A DNA stretch of 64,000 nt, from NCBI GenBank assembly GCA_964352855.1, contig CAYGTR010000008.1, positions 22,446 to 86,445 on the forward strand, given 5' to 3'. A program made the translations under genes and the position numbers. The notes beneath the pieces were generated by a model. That model was not told the origin of the DNA. It worked only from the letters and a program-made list of their open reading frames with translations, and searched no databases. Origin of the DNA: Litorimonas sp964352855 (GTDB lineage Bacteria > Pseudomonadota > Alphaproteobacteria > Caulobacterales > Maricaulaceae). Of this stretch, positions 36,511 through 44,883 are shown one piece after another (within the stretch, counting starts at the first letter, position 1; every line of letters starts with the position of its first letter).

Positions 36511-36969
36511 ATGGACAGCAAAGACAGACAAATCATTCGGGCGCTTCAAGAGGACGGTCGCATGACTAATCAAGATTTGGCCGATAAAGTCAATTTGTCG
36601 CCCTCACCCTGTTTGCGCCGCATTCGTAACCTTGAAACCGCAGGCATTATCCAAGGCTATAGTGTTGATGTGGATGCCAAGGCTTATGGTTTGCCCGTGA
36701 CCGTTTTTGTTCGCATTCAGCTCGAAAAGCATACAGAAGAGGTCGTCCAAAATTTTGAGAAGGAAATCAGAGCAACTGACAATGTTTTGGAGTGTCACGT
36801 CATGACGGGCAGGGCGGATTATCTTTTGAAAGTCGTTGTTGCCGATTTGAGTGACTATGAAAGTTTTGTCCGCCGTCGACTTCATCCCATCGGTGGTATT
36901 GCCTCAATTGATACGAGTTTTGCTTATGGGGTTGTGAAGAAGACGAGTGTATTCCCTAAAATGGGTTAA
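36511..36969 (+). CDS. Lrp/AsnC-family regulator
   Basis: 152 residues from ATG 36511 (the upstream TTG at 36481 is a poor start). N-terminal HTH (MTNQDLADKVNLSPSPCLRRI), C-terminal ACT-like RAM domain for amino-acid sensing. Divergent from the methionine gamma-lyase gene over a 107-bp spacer, which suggests methionine-linked control of that enzyme, by analogy to MdeR. Target and effector not proven. Confidence 0.88.
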   Translation: MDSKDRQIIRALQEDGRMTNQDLADKVNLSPSPCLRRIRNLETAGIIQGYSVDVDAKAYGLPVTVFVRIQLEKHTEEVVQNFEKEIRATDNVLECHVMTGRADYLLKVVVADLSDYESFVRRRLHPIGGIASIDTSFAYGVVKKTSVFPKMG

Positions 36970-37013
36970 GCGTGACAAATATTGTCGGATTGTTAAAACG
37001 GGTTAAATAAATT

Positions 37014-39911
37014 ATGTCAAAATCATTTTCGGGGTTTTCTATGTCGTTTAAATCTTTTCTGTTCGCTGGCGTTGCTGCTGTCACGCTGGTCGCTTGCGGT
37101 CAAACGAACACCGTCGATATGACTGCGCCGCCAACTGTCGAACAATCTGAATTTAAACTCGACTATGAAAAATTCACACTCGATAATGGGCTGGAAGTTA
37201 TTCTTTCCGTTGATAGATCCGATCCGATCGTCGCCGTGACAACAGTTATCCATGCCGGGAGCAATCGCGAAAAACCGGGCCGCACAGGCTTCGCGCACTT
37301 CTTCGAGCACATGGCCTTTAATGATTCAGAGAACGTCCCGCGCGGATGGAACCGTAAGGCCATTCCCGAATGGGGCGGCTTGCGCAATGGCGGCACATGG
37401 AGCGATGGCACCATTTATTTCGAGGTTGTTCCGAAAGACGCTTTTGATAAAATCCTTTGGATCGACAGTGATCGCCTTGGTTATATGATCAATACCGTGA
37501 CACAAGCCGCACTGGACCGTGAAAAGCAGGTCGTGAAAAACGAAAAACGCCAACGCGTCGATAATGCCCCTTACGGTTACACGCAGGAAGTCATTCGCAA
37601 AGCACTTTACCCCGAGGGGCATCCTTATAATTGGACGGTAATAGGCTCGCTTCCTGATTTACAGGCGGCGACATTGGAAGACTTGAAAGAATTTCATACA
37701 GAGAATTACGGCCCGAACAATGCCACGCTTTCTATTGTTGGCGACATCGACATTGCAGAGACAAAACGGAAAGTCGAGCAGTGGTTTGGCGAAATCCCGC
37801 GAGGTAAAGATATTGAGCCTCTGCCGCCCATGCCCGTAAAAGTTGAAGCCGATAAGAAACTTTATTTTGAAGATAATTTTGCGAAGCTGCCTGAGCTCCG
37901 CCTGACATTGCCAACCGTCGAGGACTTTCACGAAGATGAGATTGCCCTGGAGGTTTTGGGTGCCATTATCGCGGGCAGCAAAAACTCTGTCATGTTCAAC
38001 CAAATCGTTGAGCAAGATAAACTCGCGCCGCGGGTCAGCGCTTTTAATAATAGCATGGAACTTGCCGGTGAATTTGTCTTTCGTGTGCGGGCGAATGCCG
38101 GTGTTGACCTTGATGATGTCTATCAGTCCTTACAGGATTCATTAAAGCGATTTGAGGAAAAGGGCATTGAGCCCAAAGATCTCCAACGGATCAAGGCAGA
38201 ACAAGAAACGGCACTTTATAATAGCGTCGCGACGATTTTGGGGAAAGGCCGACAACTTGCCCAAGCCAATGAATTTGCGCGCGACCCGGGTTATGCCGCA
38301 AAACAGGCGGAGCTTTTGAAGGCGATAACAGCCGATGACGTCATGGCTGTGTATAATAAATATATCAAAGACAAGCCTGCCGTTATCACAAGCTTCGTGC
38401 CTAAGGGTCAAACTGACCTAGCCTTGGAAGGCTCAGAATTGGCGACAGTTTGGATTGAAGAAGTGAAGTCGGACGTGGCCAGTGAAGAGGTTAGCGCTGG
38501 AGATGTCGCTGAGTTTGAAAAAACGCCAACAAAATTTGATCGCTCAGAGCCCCCCTTTGGTGATCTTCCCCTCATAAAAATGCCTGAAATTTGGACCGCT
38601 GAATTAGCTAATGACACGCAACTGCTCGGCATTGAGAATAATGAAATCCCCTTGGTGAGTTTTGATGTCACTTTCTCGGGCGGCATGTGGACAGAAGGCG
38701 CCGACAAATCAGGGGCTCTGTCTCTCTTGGCCGATTTGATGAATGAGGGGACTGCGACCAAAACGGCTGCTGAGTTAGAACAGGCTGTCGGGCTGTTGGG
38801 GTCAGACATATCGATTAACTCCGGGCGTGAAGAAACCCGCATTAGCGTGACGACTCTGGCGCGGAACTTTGAACCGACATTAGACTTGGTAAGAGAAGTC
38901 ATGACGCAGCCTCGTTTTGAGGGCAATGATTTTGAACGTGTAAAATCTGCAGCGCTCACACAGATAAAAGGCCGTGAAGCCAACCCCACCGCGATTGCAG
39001 GACAAGCGTTCAGTAAATTGATTTACACACCGGAATATCCGATGGGCCGCCCGGCAGGCGGAACCGCTGATACGGTCTCTGCGCTGATATTAGACGATAT
39101 GAAAGCGGCGCATCAAACTCTTCTGGGCTCAAAAGCCGTTCTTCATATTGCAGGCGACATTGATCCAAAGCGTGCCGAAGCTGGATTTAATGAGATTGCC
39201 GAGGCTTTGAATGTCGATACTCAAGCGCCAAATAAGGCTGAAGTTCCCGACCAAACAAATGAAGGCAAAGTTTTTTTCATTGATGTCCCCGGCAGCAAGC
39301 AGAGCGTCATTACCATTGGTAAGCTGACGGTTTCTACAATGGATGAAGAGGCGAATAAGCTCGACATCACGAATGAGAAATTAGGCGGCGGTATTAGTGG
39401 CGATCTGGCCCAAGTCTTGCGAATTGAAAAAGGGTATACCTATGGCGCGGGATCAGGTGTGTCCGGCGGAACAGTTGCCCAGCCATGGCGGGCGCGCACT
39501 TCTGTTCGTGCAAATGCCACACAGGCCTCGCTGGAGGTGATGCGTGATATGATCCGCGACTATGGCCCGAATTTTGATAAATCTGCGGCTGACATTGTTC
39601 AGCAAAAACTCGTGAAAGAGAAAACACGCGCCTTTGAAAGCCTAAATGCTAAACTCGGCACGCTTCACACCATCTCTAAATATGGAAAATCCAAAACATA
39701 TGTGGAAGAAGAACAAGCTGAATTACTGGCAATGAATGTTGAGGATTTTCAAGCTATGGCCGAGAAATATTTGAATGAAGACCAGATGACCTATTTAATT
39801 GTTGGGGACAAAGCGACTCAACTAGCGCCTGTTCAAGCCTTTGCGTCGGCGAGCGGCAAGGGGGTCGTAACGGAATTAGATATTTTCGGGAATATTGTTG
39901 CGGTTGAATGA
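37014..39911 (+). CDS. M16-family zinc metalloprotease, periplasmic lipoprotein
   Basis: 965 residues. Signal peptide with lipobox LVAC (Cys 29). N-terminal M16 domain has the inverted zinc motif HFFEH at residues 95-99 and the third ligand Glu about 78 residues after the last His (VKNEKRQ). The second M16 domain (from about 540) lacks HxxEH and is the usual inactive partner. Likely degrades peptides in the periplasm. MSKSFSGF is the first possible start; ATG 37041 is an alternative. Its stop overlaps the phosphatase start (ATGA). Confidence 0.9.
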   Translation: MSKSFSGFSMSFKSFLFAGVAAVTLVACGQTNTVDMTAPPTVEQSEFKLDYEKFTLDNGLEVILSVDRSDPIVAVTTVIHAGSNREKPGRTGFAHFFEHMAFNDSENVPRGWNRKAIPEWGGLRNGGTWSDGTIYFEVVPKDAFDKILWIDSDRLGYMINTVTQAALDREKQVVKNEKRQRVDNAPYGYTQEVIRKALYPEGHPYNWTVIGSLPDLQAATLEDLKEFHTENYGPNNATLSIVGDIDIAETKRKVEQWFGEIPRGKDIEPLPPMPVKVEADKKLYFEDNFAKLPELRLTLPTVEDFHEDEIALEVLGAIIAGSKNSVMFNQIVEQDKLAPRVSAFNNSMELAGEFVFRVRANAGVDLDDVYQSLQDSLKRFEEKGIEPKDLQRIKAEQETALYNSVATILGKGRQLAQANEFARDPGYAAKQAELLKAITADDVMAVYNKYIKDKPAVITSFVPKGQTDLALEGSELATVWIEEVKSDVASEEVSAGDVAEFEKTPTKFDRSEPPFGDLPLIKMPEIWTAELANDTQLLGIENNEIPLVSFDVTFSGGMWTEGADKSGALSLLADLMNEGTATKTAAELEQAVGLLGSDISINSGREETRISVTTLARNFEPTLDLVREVMTQPRFEGNDFERVKSAALTQIKGREANPTAIAGQAFSKLIYTPEYPMGRPAGGTADTVSALILDDMKAAHQTLLGSKAVLHIAGDIDPKRAEAGFNEIAEALNVDTQAPNKAEVPDQTNEGKVFFIDVPGSKQSVITIGKLTVSTMDEEANKLDITNEKLGGGISGDLAQVLRIEKGYTYGAGSGVSGGTVAQPWRARTSVRANATQASLEVMRDMIRDYGPNFDKSAADIVQQKLVKEKTRAFESLNAKLGTLHTISKYGKSKTYVEEEQAELLAMNVEDFQAMAEKYLNEDQMTYLIVGDKATQLAPVQAFASASGKGVVTELDIFGNIVAVE

Positions 39912-40252
39912 GCGAGTTCAAAAACCAAAGACATGTTTTATTTGTCTGCTCAAAAAACCAATGGCGGAGCCCAACAGCGGAAGCCATTTTTCGCAAGGAT
40001 AATCGCTTATCGGTGCGATCGGCAGGAACGGGCCAAGGTGCGAGGCGAAAAATATCTGCCAAGGATATAATCTGGGCAGATATTATTTTGGTCATGGAAG
40101 AAAAGCATAAGGCCAGAATACAGGCAGATTTCAGACAATCAATTATGCGAACGCAAATTTACGTTCTGGATATACCCGACATCTATCAATTCTTGGATGC
40201 TGAATTGGTAGATGTTTTAAAGGAGGCGTGCGAACCTCTCATATGGGGTTGA
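39908..40252 (+). CDS. Low-molecular-weight protein tyrosine phosphatase-like protein
   Basis: 114 residues, begins ATGA overlapping the M16 stop. P-loop FVCSKNQWRSPTAEAIF: Cys14-X5-Arg20 catalytic loop. DIPDIYQFLD near the C-terminus supplies a general-acid Asp candidate. Short variant of the LMW-PTP fold. Role unknown; translational coupling to the protease is notable. Confidence 0.82.
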   Translation: MSEFKNQRHVLFVCSKNQWRSPTAEAIFRKDNRLSVRSAGTGQGARRKISAKDIIWADIILVMEEKHKARIQADFRQSIMRTQIYVLDIPDIYQFLDAELVDVLKEACEPLIWG

Positions 40253-40256
40253 TGCT

Positions 40257-41531
40257 CTAATTCCGATATTTATGCGGGCGTGTGTCTTCAGAGGTTGGAT
40301 TATAGCGGTCACGCAATAAAGTCTGGCGAGAGACAAGGCTTTGTTCTTCGCCGTCAATCCAAAGTTTGATAGGGGCAGACGTCGCCTCCAAAGGGTCGCC
40401 GTCCCAGACAACCATATCATCAACTGGGCCTACAGCGATACTGGAAGGGCGTAAACCAAACCACCGCGCAGGTGTTGTCGAAATTGCGGTAAAGGCCTTA
40501 TCCCAATCAAGGCCGTTGCCGACAGCATTGCCCGCATGTTGTGCGAGACCTTGCGTTTTGGTGACGCCGAGAGATGTCAGATTAGAAATCGCATAATCCA
40601 CGCCAGCCGCATCCAAAATCATGACATTATCATATCCTGCACCCAAGCTTTCAAATGCGCCTGGTAGGTTTAAAACGGGATCAATCACGACTTTGATTTG
40701 GGCTTGTGCCAATTCGTCCGCGACTTGCCAGGCTTCACTGGCACCGATGACGATAATATCGAGCATGGGCATATCCCGCTTGAGTCCGATAATGCTCATC
40801 AAGTCAGAGGCCCGGTTCGCGGATATTAATAAAGGCACATCTCCACGGGCTGCGCTTGCAAGGGCTGTCGCGTCTTGACGGGATAAGGCGTCACCGTCTT
40901 GAGGTGCATTAAAGAGCGTACGATAATTGCGCGCGTCAGATAATGCGGCGCGTAATTGTGCCATGGCGGCACTGCGCGAACCGCCTGCGCGATTTGCACC
41001 TGTTTCGCCAAGGGCCACATGTATAAAGGCGTCGGCATTCACGACAGAGTCAAAACCGCCGGATGTTGATGCAATCATACCCGTTCCGGCAAATATGGAA
41101 TCTCCGGACGGAGAGCCTGTAATCACCGCATGTGTCACGCCGCGCCGTCTTGCGATGGCAACATGGCTCGAGCGGGGGTTGAAACTATCGGCCGCGCGTT
41201 CGCTGACAGATGTCATGGCGTCAGACGCCGTGGTGTCATTCGTGATAGCTTCGCCGCCTACTTCGACAAGTCCGAGAGATGACATAGGCGCAAAGAGTCC
41301 GGGTGTGACCCATTGCCCCGACCCGTCATGAACGGCGATGCCTGCTGGCACTGTAAGATCCGTGCCGATATTCGTGATGCGACCATTTTGAATGAGGACG
41401 TCTGTGTCAGGAGATGTTCCGCCCGGGATAACCACTGTGGCATCCGTTATAAGAAGGTCTTGCGCAAAAGCAGACGTGACCATCAGAGCCGCCGCAATGA
41501 CGGATGTCAGAAGTGTGCGTTTGATGCTCAT
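40257..41531 (-). CDS. Amidohydrolase-family protein without the metal-binding HxH (secreted)
   Basis: 424 residues with a cleavable signal peptide (TSAFA). Amidohydrolase-like composite fold with WVTPGLFAPMSS at the position where active members have the HxH zinc pair, so the metal site seems lost. ARWFGLRPSSIAVGPVDDMVVWDGDPLE is the normal C-terminal beta-sandwich. It starts 4 bp inside the paralogous upstream gene, so it may form a heteromer with an active partner. Confidence 0.82.
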   Translation of the reverse strand: MSIKRTLLTSVIAAALMVTSAFAQDLLITDATVVIPGGTSPDTDVLIQNGRITNIGTDLTVPAGIAVHDGSGQWVTPGLFAPMSSLGLVEVGGEAITNDTTASDAMTSVSERAADSFNPRSSHVAIARRRGVTHAVITGSPSGDSIFAGTGMIASTSGGFDSVVNADAFIHVALGETGANRAGGSRSAAMAQLRAALSDARNYRTLFNAPQDGDALSRQDATALASAARGDVPLLISANRASDLMSIIGLKRDMPMLDIIVIGASEAWQVADELAQAQIKVVIDPVLNLPGAFESLGAGYDNVMILDAAGVDYAISNLTSLGVTKTQGLAQHAGNAVGNGLDWDKAFTAISTTPARWFGLRPSSIAVGPVDDMVVWDGDPLEATSAPIKLWIDGEEQSLVSRQTLLRDRYNPTSEDTRPHKYRN

Positions 41532-42895
41532 AGCTTATCTCCCAAGCCCGCCCCTTGGCCAAGGCGGAAATCGCTCTTGGGTTTAACGCCTGTGGCTCTG
41601 TCAAAAGCGATAGCCCCGTCAATCATGACAGTGTCAGGGCGTGAATAAGTTGAGAAAGGGTCGCCATTCCAGATCACAATATCTGCGCGTTTGCCGACTT
41701 CTAATGTGCCTGTTTCGTCTAAAATGCCGAGCGCTTTGGCTGGGTTGGTTGAGAGCCACTGCCAAGCGGTTGCTTTGGGAATGTTGAGCCCCGCCCGGTT
41801 GCCATCCGCCCATGTTTTGGCGACTTCTTGGTTCAGGCGTTGAATGTTCATGTCATCATCCGAATGGATCATGGCACAGGCGCCGGCGGCATGAACGAAA
41901 GGCACATTTTCACGAATGCCGTCATAAGATTCCATTTTAAAGCCATACCAATCGGCCCACATGGCGGCACAGGTGTCGCTGTCGGCTAATAAGTCGCCGA
42001 TTTTATAGGCTTCGACCGCGTGGTGGAATGTTGTGACTTTATAATCAAATTCTTTGGCAATATCCAAAATTTGCACCATTTCATCGGCGCGGTAGCAATG
42101 CATTTGAATGAGGATTTTACCCTCTAAAACATCAGCGAGTGTTTCGAGTTGAAGGTCTCGCTTAAAGCTCTCGCCGCCTTTATCGCGTTTTTCTTTATAT
42201 TCTTGGGCTTTGATCCAATTTTTACGATAGCCCGCAACATTACCCATACGCGAACCGGGGCCGCCTTTATTGCCATAGACGCGTTTTGGGTTCTCACCGC
42301 AGGCCATTTTTAATGTATCAGGCGCATCGGGGAATTTCATGCCCTGAACGGTGCGTGACGCAACATTGCGAAGCGTTACACCACGACCGCCAAATAGATT
42401 CGCGGAGCCGGGTAAGATGTGAAGGGTCGTGATTCCGCCTTGAAGCGCTTCGTCAAAGCCCGGGTCTTGAGGCCAGACGCCATGTTCCGCGTCGACTTCG
42501 GAGGTAATAGGCGAGGTGACTTCATTCCCGTCGCTGTGGGCGCGCACGCTGGGGGAGGCATAATTTCCAAGGTGTGAGTGAATATCAATAATCCCCGGCG
42601 TCACAAAACGGCCTGTGCCGTCAACAATAACGGCGCCCTCTGGCGTGACAACATCCGGGCCTATCGCTGTAATGCGGCCATCCGTGATGAGCACATGACC
42701 TGTTGATATTTCCTCACTCACGCCATCAATAAGACTGGCATTACTGATAAATGTTGTTTGGGACGGCATAGGTATATAGGTTGACGGGAAGGGCGGTGCA
42801 TTATCAGCATTGTCCTTTTTCGTATTGTCAGAGGCGGCAGGGTCGCAGCCCATAAGTAGGGCAGCGGCAGAAAGGAGGAGAGCGCGATATTTCAT
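41528..42895 (-). CDS. Amidohydrolase lipoprotein with intact HxH
   Basis: 455 residues from ATG 42895 (ORF extends to 42925 upstream). Lipobox LMGC at the start of the mature protein. Zinc motif IDIHSHLG is intact, C-terminal ANPAKALGILD and GKRADIVIWNGDPF. Periplasmic or outer-membrane anchored; peptidase/imidazolonepropionase-like hydrolysis is likely, substrate unknown. Operon with the following HxH-less paralogue (4-bp overlap). Confidence 0.86.
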   Translation of the reverse strand: MKYRALLLSAAALLMGCDPAASDNTKKDNADNAPPFPSTYIPMPSQTTFISNASLIDGVSEEISTGHVLITDGRITAIGPDVVTPEGAVIVDGTGRFVTPGIIDIHSHLGNYASPSVRAHSDGNEVTSPITSEVDAEHGVWPQDPGFDEALQGGITTLHILPGSANLFGGRGVTLRNVASRTVQGMKFPDAPDTLKMACGENPKRVYGNKGGPGSRMGNVAGYRKNWIKAQEYKEKRDKGGESFKRDLQLETLADVLEGKILIQMHCYRADEMVQILDIAKEFDYKVTTFHHAVEAYKIGDLLADSDTCAAMWADWYGFKMESYDGIRENVPFVHAAGACAMIHSDDDMNIQRLNQEVAKTWADGNRAGLNIPKATAWQWLSTNPAKALGILDETGTLEVGKRADIVIWNGDPFSTYSRPDTVMIDGAIAFDRATGVKPKSDFRLGQGAGLGDKL

Positions 42896-43009
42896 GGAGC
42901 TTTTAAGGCGGAAAATGAAAGGCATTTCAAGCAGAAAGATAAAGCCTCTTTAGGCAAATGGCAAAAACTATGCTATATTGGGACAATAATGAAGATTTAG
43001 GGGAAATAT

Positions 43010-43441
43010 ATGAGTGTAAAGACAATTTTAGCCAATAAAGGATCAGAGCTTTTCACGATTACCAAAGCGGCACCTTTGCGGGACGCGATTGATATACTCA
43101 ACTCGCGCAATATTGGTGTTGTTTTGGTCACGACCCCTGACGGTAAGCTGGAGGGCATTTTGTCCGAACGGGATATTATTCGCCGCAGCCTTAAACGCGA
43201 GTCCGGTTTTCGCGATGAGCCCGTTGAAAAATCCATGACCAAGGATGTGTTTACGATCTCAAGTAACTCAAGCGTAGATGATGTTATGGATTTGATGACA
43301 AACCACCGTATCCGTCATGTACCCGTTGTGGATGAGACAGTCCTTGTCGGCCTGATTTCTATCGGCGATGTGGTAAAACGAAAAATCGCCATGGCAGAAG
43401 AAGAAGCCGCGAATTTGCGGGAATATATTTCTGCAGGGTGA
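43010..43441 (+). CDS. CBS-domain protein
   Basis: 143 residues, two CBS domains in tandem (about 1-60 and 75-135), with GVVLVTTPDGKLEGILSERDI and HVPVVDETVLVGLISIGDV. CBS pairs bind adenosine nucleotides and regulate a partner. No fused effector. Preceded by AGGGGAAAT; upstream -10-like TATATT. Resembles stand-alone CBS proteins near stress genes; partner not visible. Confidence 0.88.
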   Translation: MSVKTILANKGSELFTITKAAPLRDAIDILNSRNIGVVLVTTPDGKLEGILSERDIIRRSLKRESGFRDEPVEKSMTKDVFTISSNSSVDDVMDLMTNHRIRHVPVVDETVLVGLISIGDVVKRKIAMAEEEAANLREYISAG

Positions 43442-43524
43442 TGCGGAGAAGCAATTTCCAATTACTGCTCCCCTGATTGTTCAGATGGCGCAATCGGATT
43501 GAGGCTTTTTGCGATGATGTCTTT

Positions 43525-43556
43525 AAACATATAACTCAATAAACATATAACTCAAT
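43525..43556 (+). repeat. Perfect 16-bp tandem repeat
   Basis: AAACATATAACTCAAT occurs twice back to back (43525-43540 and 43541-43556) in the 276-bp CBS-rph spacer. The remainder of the spacer shows no gene. Confidence 0.9.
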
Positions 43557-43717
43557 GAGGTGTAGCTTGATGGTTCGGGAATGAGGCTAGACAATATTGA
43601 CATAATATAGTTCCTCCCGTCGTTCACACCCTATCAACCACAATTTCTGCGCCCCATTGCCACCACCGTGCCTGACGTCTAAGGCCCGCACACACCACAT
43701 CTGTTTCGGAGACCTCT

Positions 43718-44440
43718 ATGTCTACTCGCCCTAATGATCGTGCCTTAGATGCATTACGCCCAATTTCACTAGAGGCAGGCGTATCGCGTTATGCCGAAGG
43801 GTCTTGTTTGGCGAAATTTGGTGAAACACATGTCCTTTGCACGGCGTCTGTTGACGAGAATGTGCCGCGATGGATGAAGGGCTCAGGTAAGGGGTGGGTC
43901 ACGGCGGAATATGGCATGCTCCCGCGCGCCACACACTCCCGCAATAGCCGCGAGGCTGCGCGTGGCAAACAAGGCGGGCGTACCGTTGAAATTCAACGCC
44001 TTATTGGTCGAGCTCTGCGGGCCTGTATAGATCTGGAAAAACTGGGCGAACGTCAGGTCATTATTGATTGCGATGTTATGCAGGCCGATGGCGGCACACG
44101 TACGGCCTCAATCACCGGCGCATGGGTCGCGTTGTCCCAAGCCTGTCAAAAATTAGTGGAACAAGGTTTGATTTCTGAAAACCCTGTGACGGATAAAATG
44201 GCGGCAGTGTCATGTGGTATTGTTGACGGAACGTGTCGCTTGGACCTTGAATATGTCGAAGATAGTGCCGCCCAAGCGGACGCTAATTTTGTTTTGACAG
44301 AGGATGGTGGCATAATTGAAGTGCAGGCCAGTTCTGAGGACGTCCCTTTTAAGCCGTCTGAAATGGCCGAGCTGACTCGTTTGGCGACAAAAGGCATTGC
44401 TGAATTGTGTCAGGCACAAGCGGCGGCTTTGGAAAAATAA
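43718..44440 (+). CDS. rph: Ribonuclease PH
   Basis: 240 residues, phosphorolytic trimming of tRNA 3' ends. N-terminal RPNDRALDALRP, phosphate-binding GRTVEIQRLIGRALR and DCDVMQADGGTRTASITGA (catalytic Asp region near 113-117). Normal length. In many alphaproteobacteria rph is divergent from hrcA; here it lies 9 kb away beside a CBS gene. Confidence 0.96.
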   Translation: MSTRPNDRALDALRPISLEAGVSRYAEGSCLAKFGETHVLCTASVDENVPRWMKGSGKGWVTAEYGMLPRATHSRNSREAARGKQGGRTVEIQRLIGRALRACIDLEKLGERQVIIDCDVMQADGGTRTASITGAWVALSQACQKLVEQGLISENPVTDKMAAVSCGIVDGTCRLDLEYVEDSAAQADANFVLTEDGGIIEVQASSEDVPFKPSEMAELTRLATKGIAELCQAQAAALEK

Positions 44441-44458
44441 TCCATTTTTGAATGATTT

Positions 44459-44476
44459 AAGGGCTTGCCTGCCCTT
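44459..44476 (+). terminator. Weak rph terminator-like hairpin
   Basis: AAGGGC, six-base loop, GCCCTT, 18 bp after the rph stop, without a clear T run. May be only a weak stop. Confidence 0.4.
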
Positions 44477-44487
44477 ATTGTCATTGT

Positions 44488-44500
44488 GTAATATAATAAC
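44488..44500. promoter_or_regulatory. Zur-like operator, directly before the zinc module
   Basis: GTAATATAATAAC matches 10 of 13 positions of the alphaproteobacterial Zur-type consensus GTTATAATATAAC. It abuts the GTG of the next gene. A -10-like TAATAT (44489-44494) lies within it, with TTGCCT (44465-44470) 18 bp upstream as a possible -35, so a repressor here would block the promoter. Motif assignment from memory, unproved. Confidence 0.5.
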
Positions 44501-44803
44501 GTGAATTTATCGCACTTATACCGTTTAGCCTTTGTCTTATTGGCAGGATGGCTCTTGGCTGTGCAGTCTTTCTCGACCGCGCACGCCACCACTTATGGTG
44601 ACCAGCCGCATGAACATGACGGCGTCGCTTGTGCCGTTCTGGCTATGGTCGAAGAAGATTTAGTGATTGCACCTGATGCTAAGGTGCCGTCTTTTATTCC
44701 GCTTACATCGCCTGCTGCTGAATTTTCGGCATTCACGCCTGTTCAATATCTCGCACCGCAAATGCGAGCGCCGCCTCCACGGGCGCCCCCACTTTCCCAT
44801 TAA
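44501..44803 (+). CDS. Small secreted protein upstream of zinc-type receptor
   Basis: 100 residues from GTG 44501. A clear signal peptide (YRLAFVLLAGWLLAVQSFSTAHA) is followed by a short mature part with HEHDGVACAVL and a proline-rich tail (RAPPPRAPPL). Resembles small periplasmic His-containing proteins of the DUF2946 type encoded next to metal receptors, but I cannot assign it firmly. No Shine-Dalgarno sequence precedes the GTG; transcription from the overlapping promoter would begin at or near the start codon. Followed 80 bp later by the receptor. Confidence 0.6.
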   Translation: MNLSHLYRLAFVLLAGWLLAVQSFSTAHATTYGDQPHEHDGVACAVLAMVEEDLVIAPDAKVPSFIPLTSPAAEFSAFTPVQYLAPQMRAPPPRAPPLSH

Positions 44804-44883
44804 AGCACACAAATCTTTATCGCCCGTACGAAATAATTCGACGTGGCTCATACCCTTTTTTGTTTTAATGGAAAGCTACCGCT

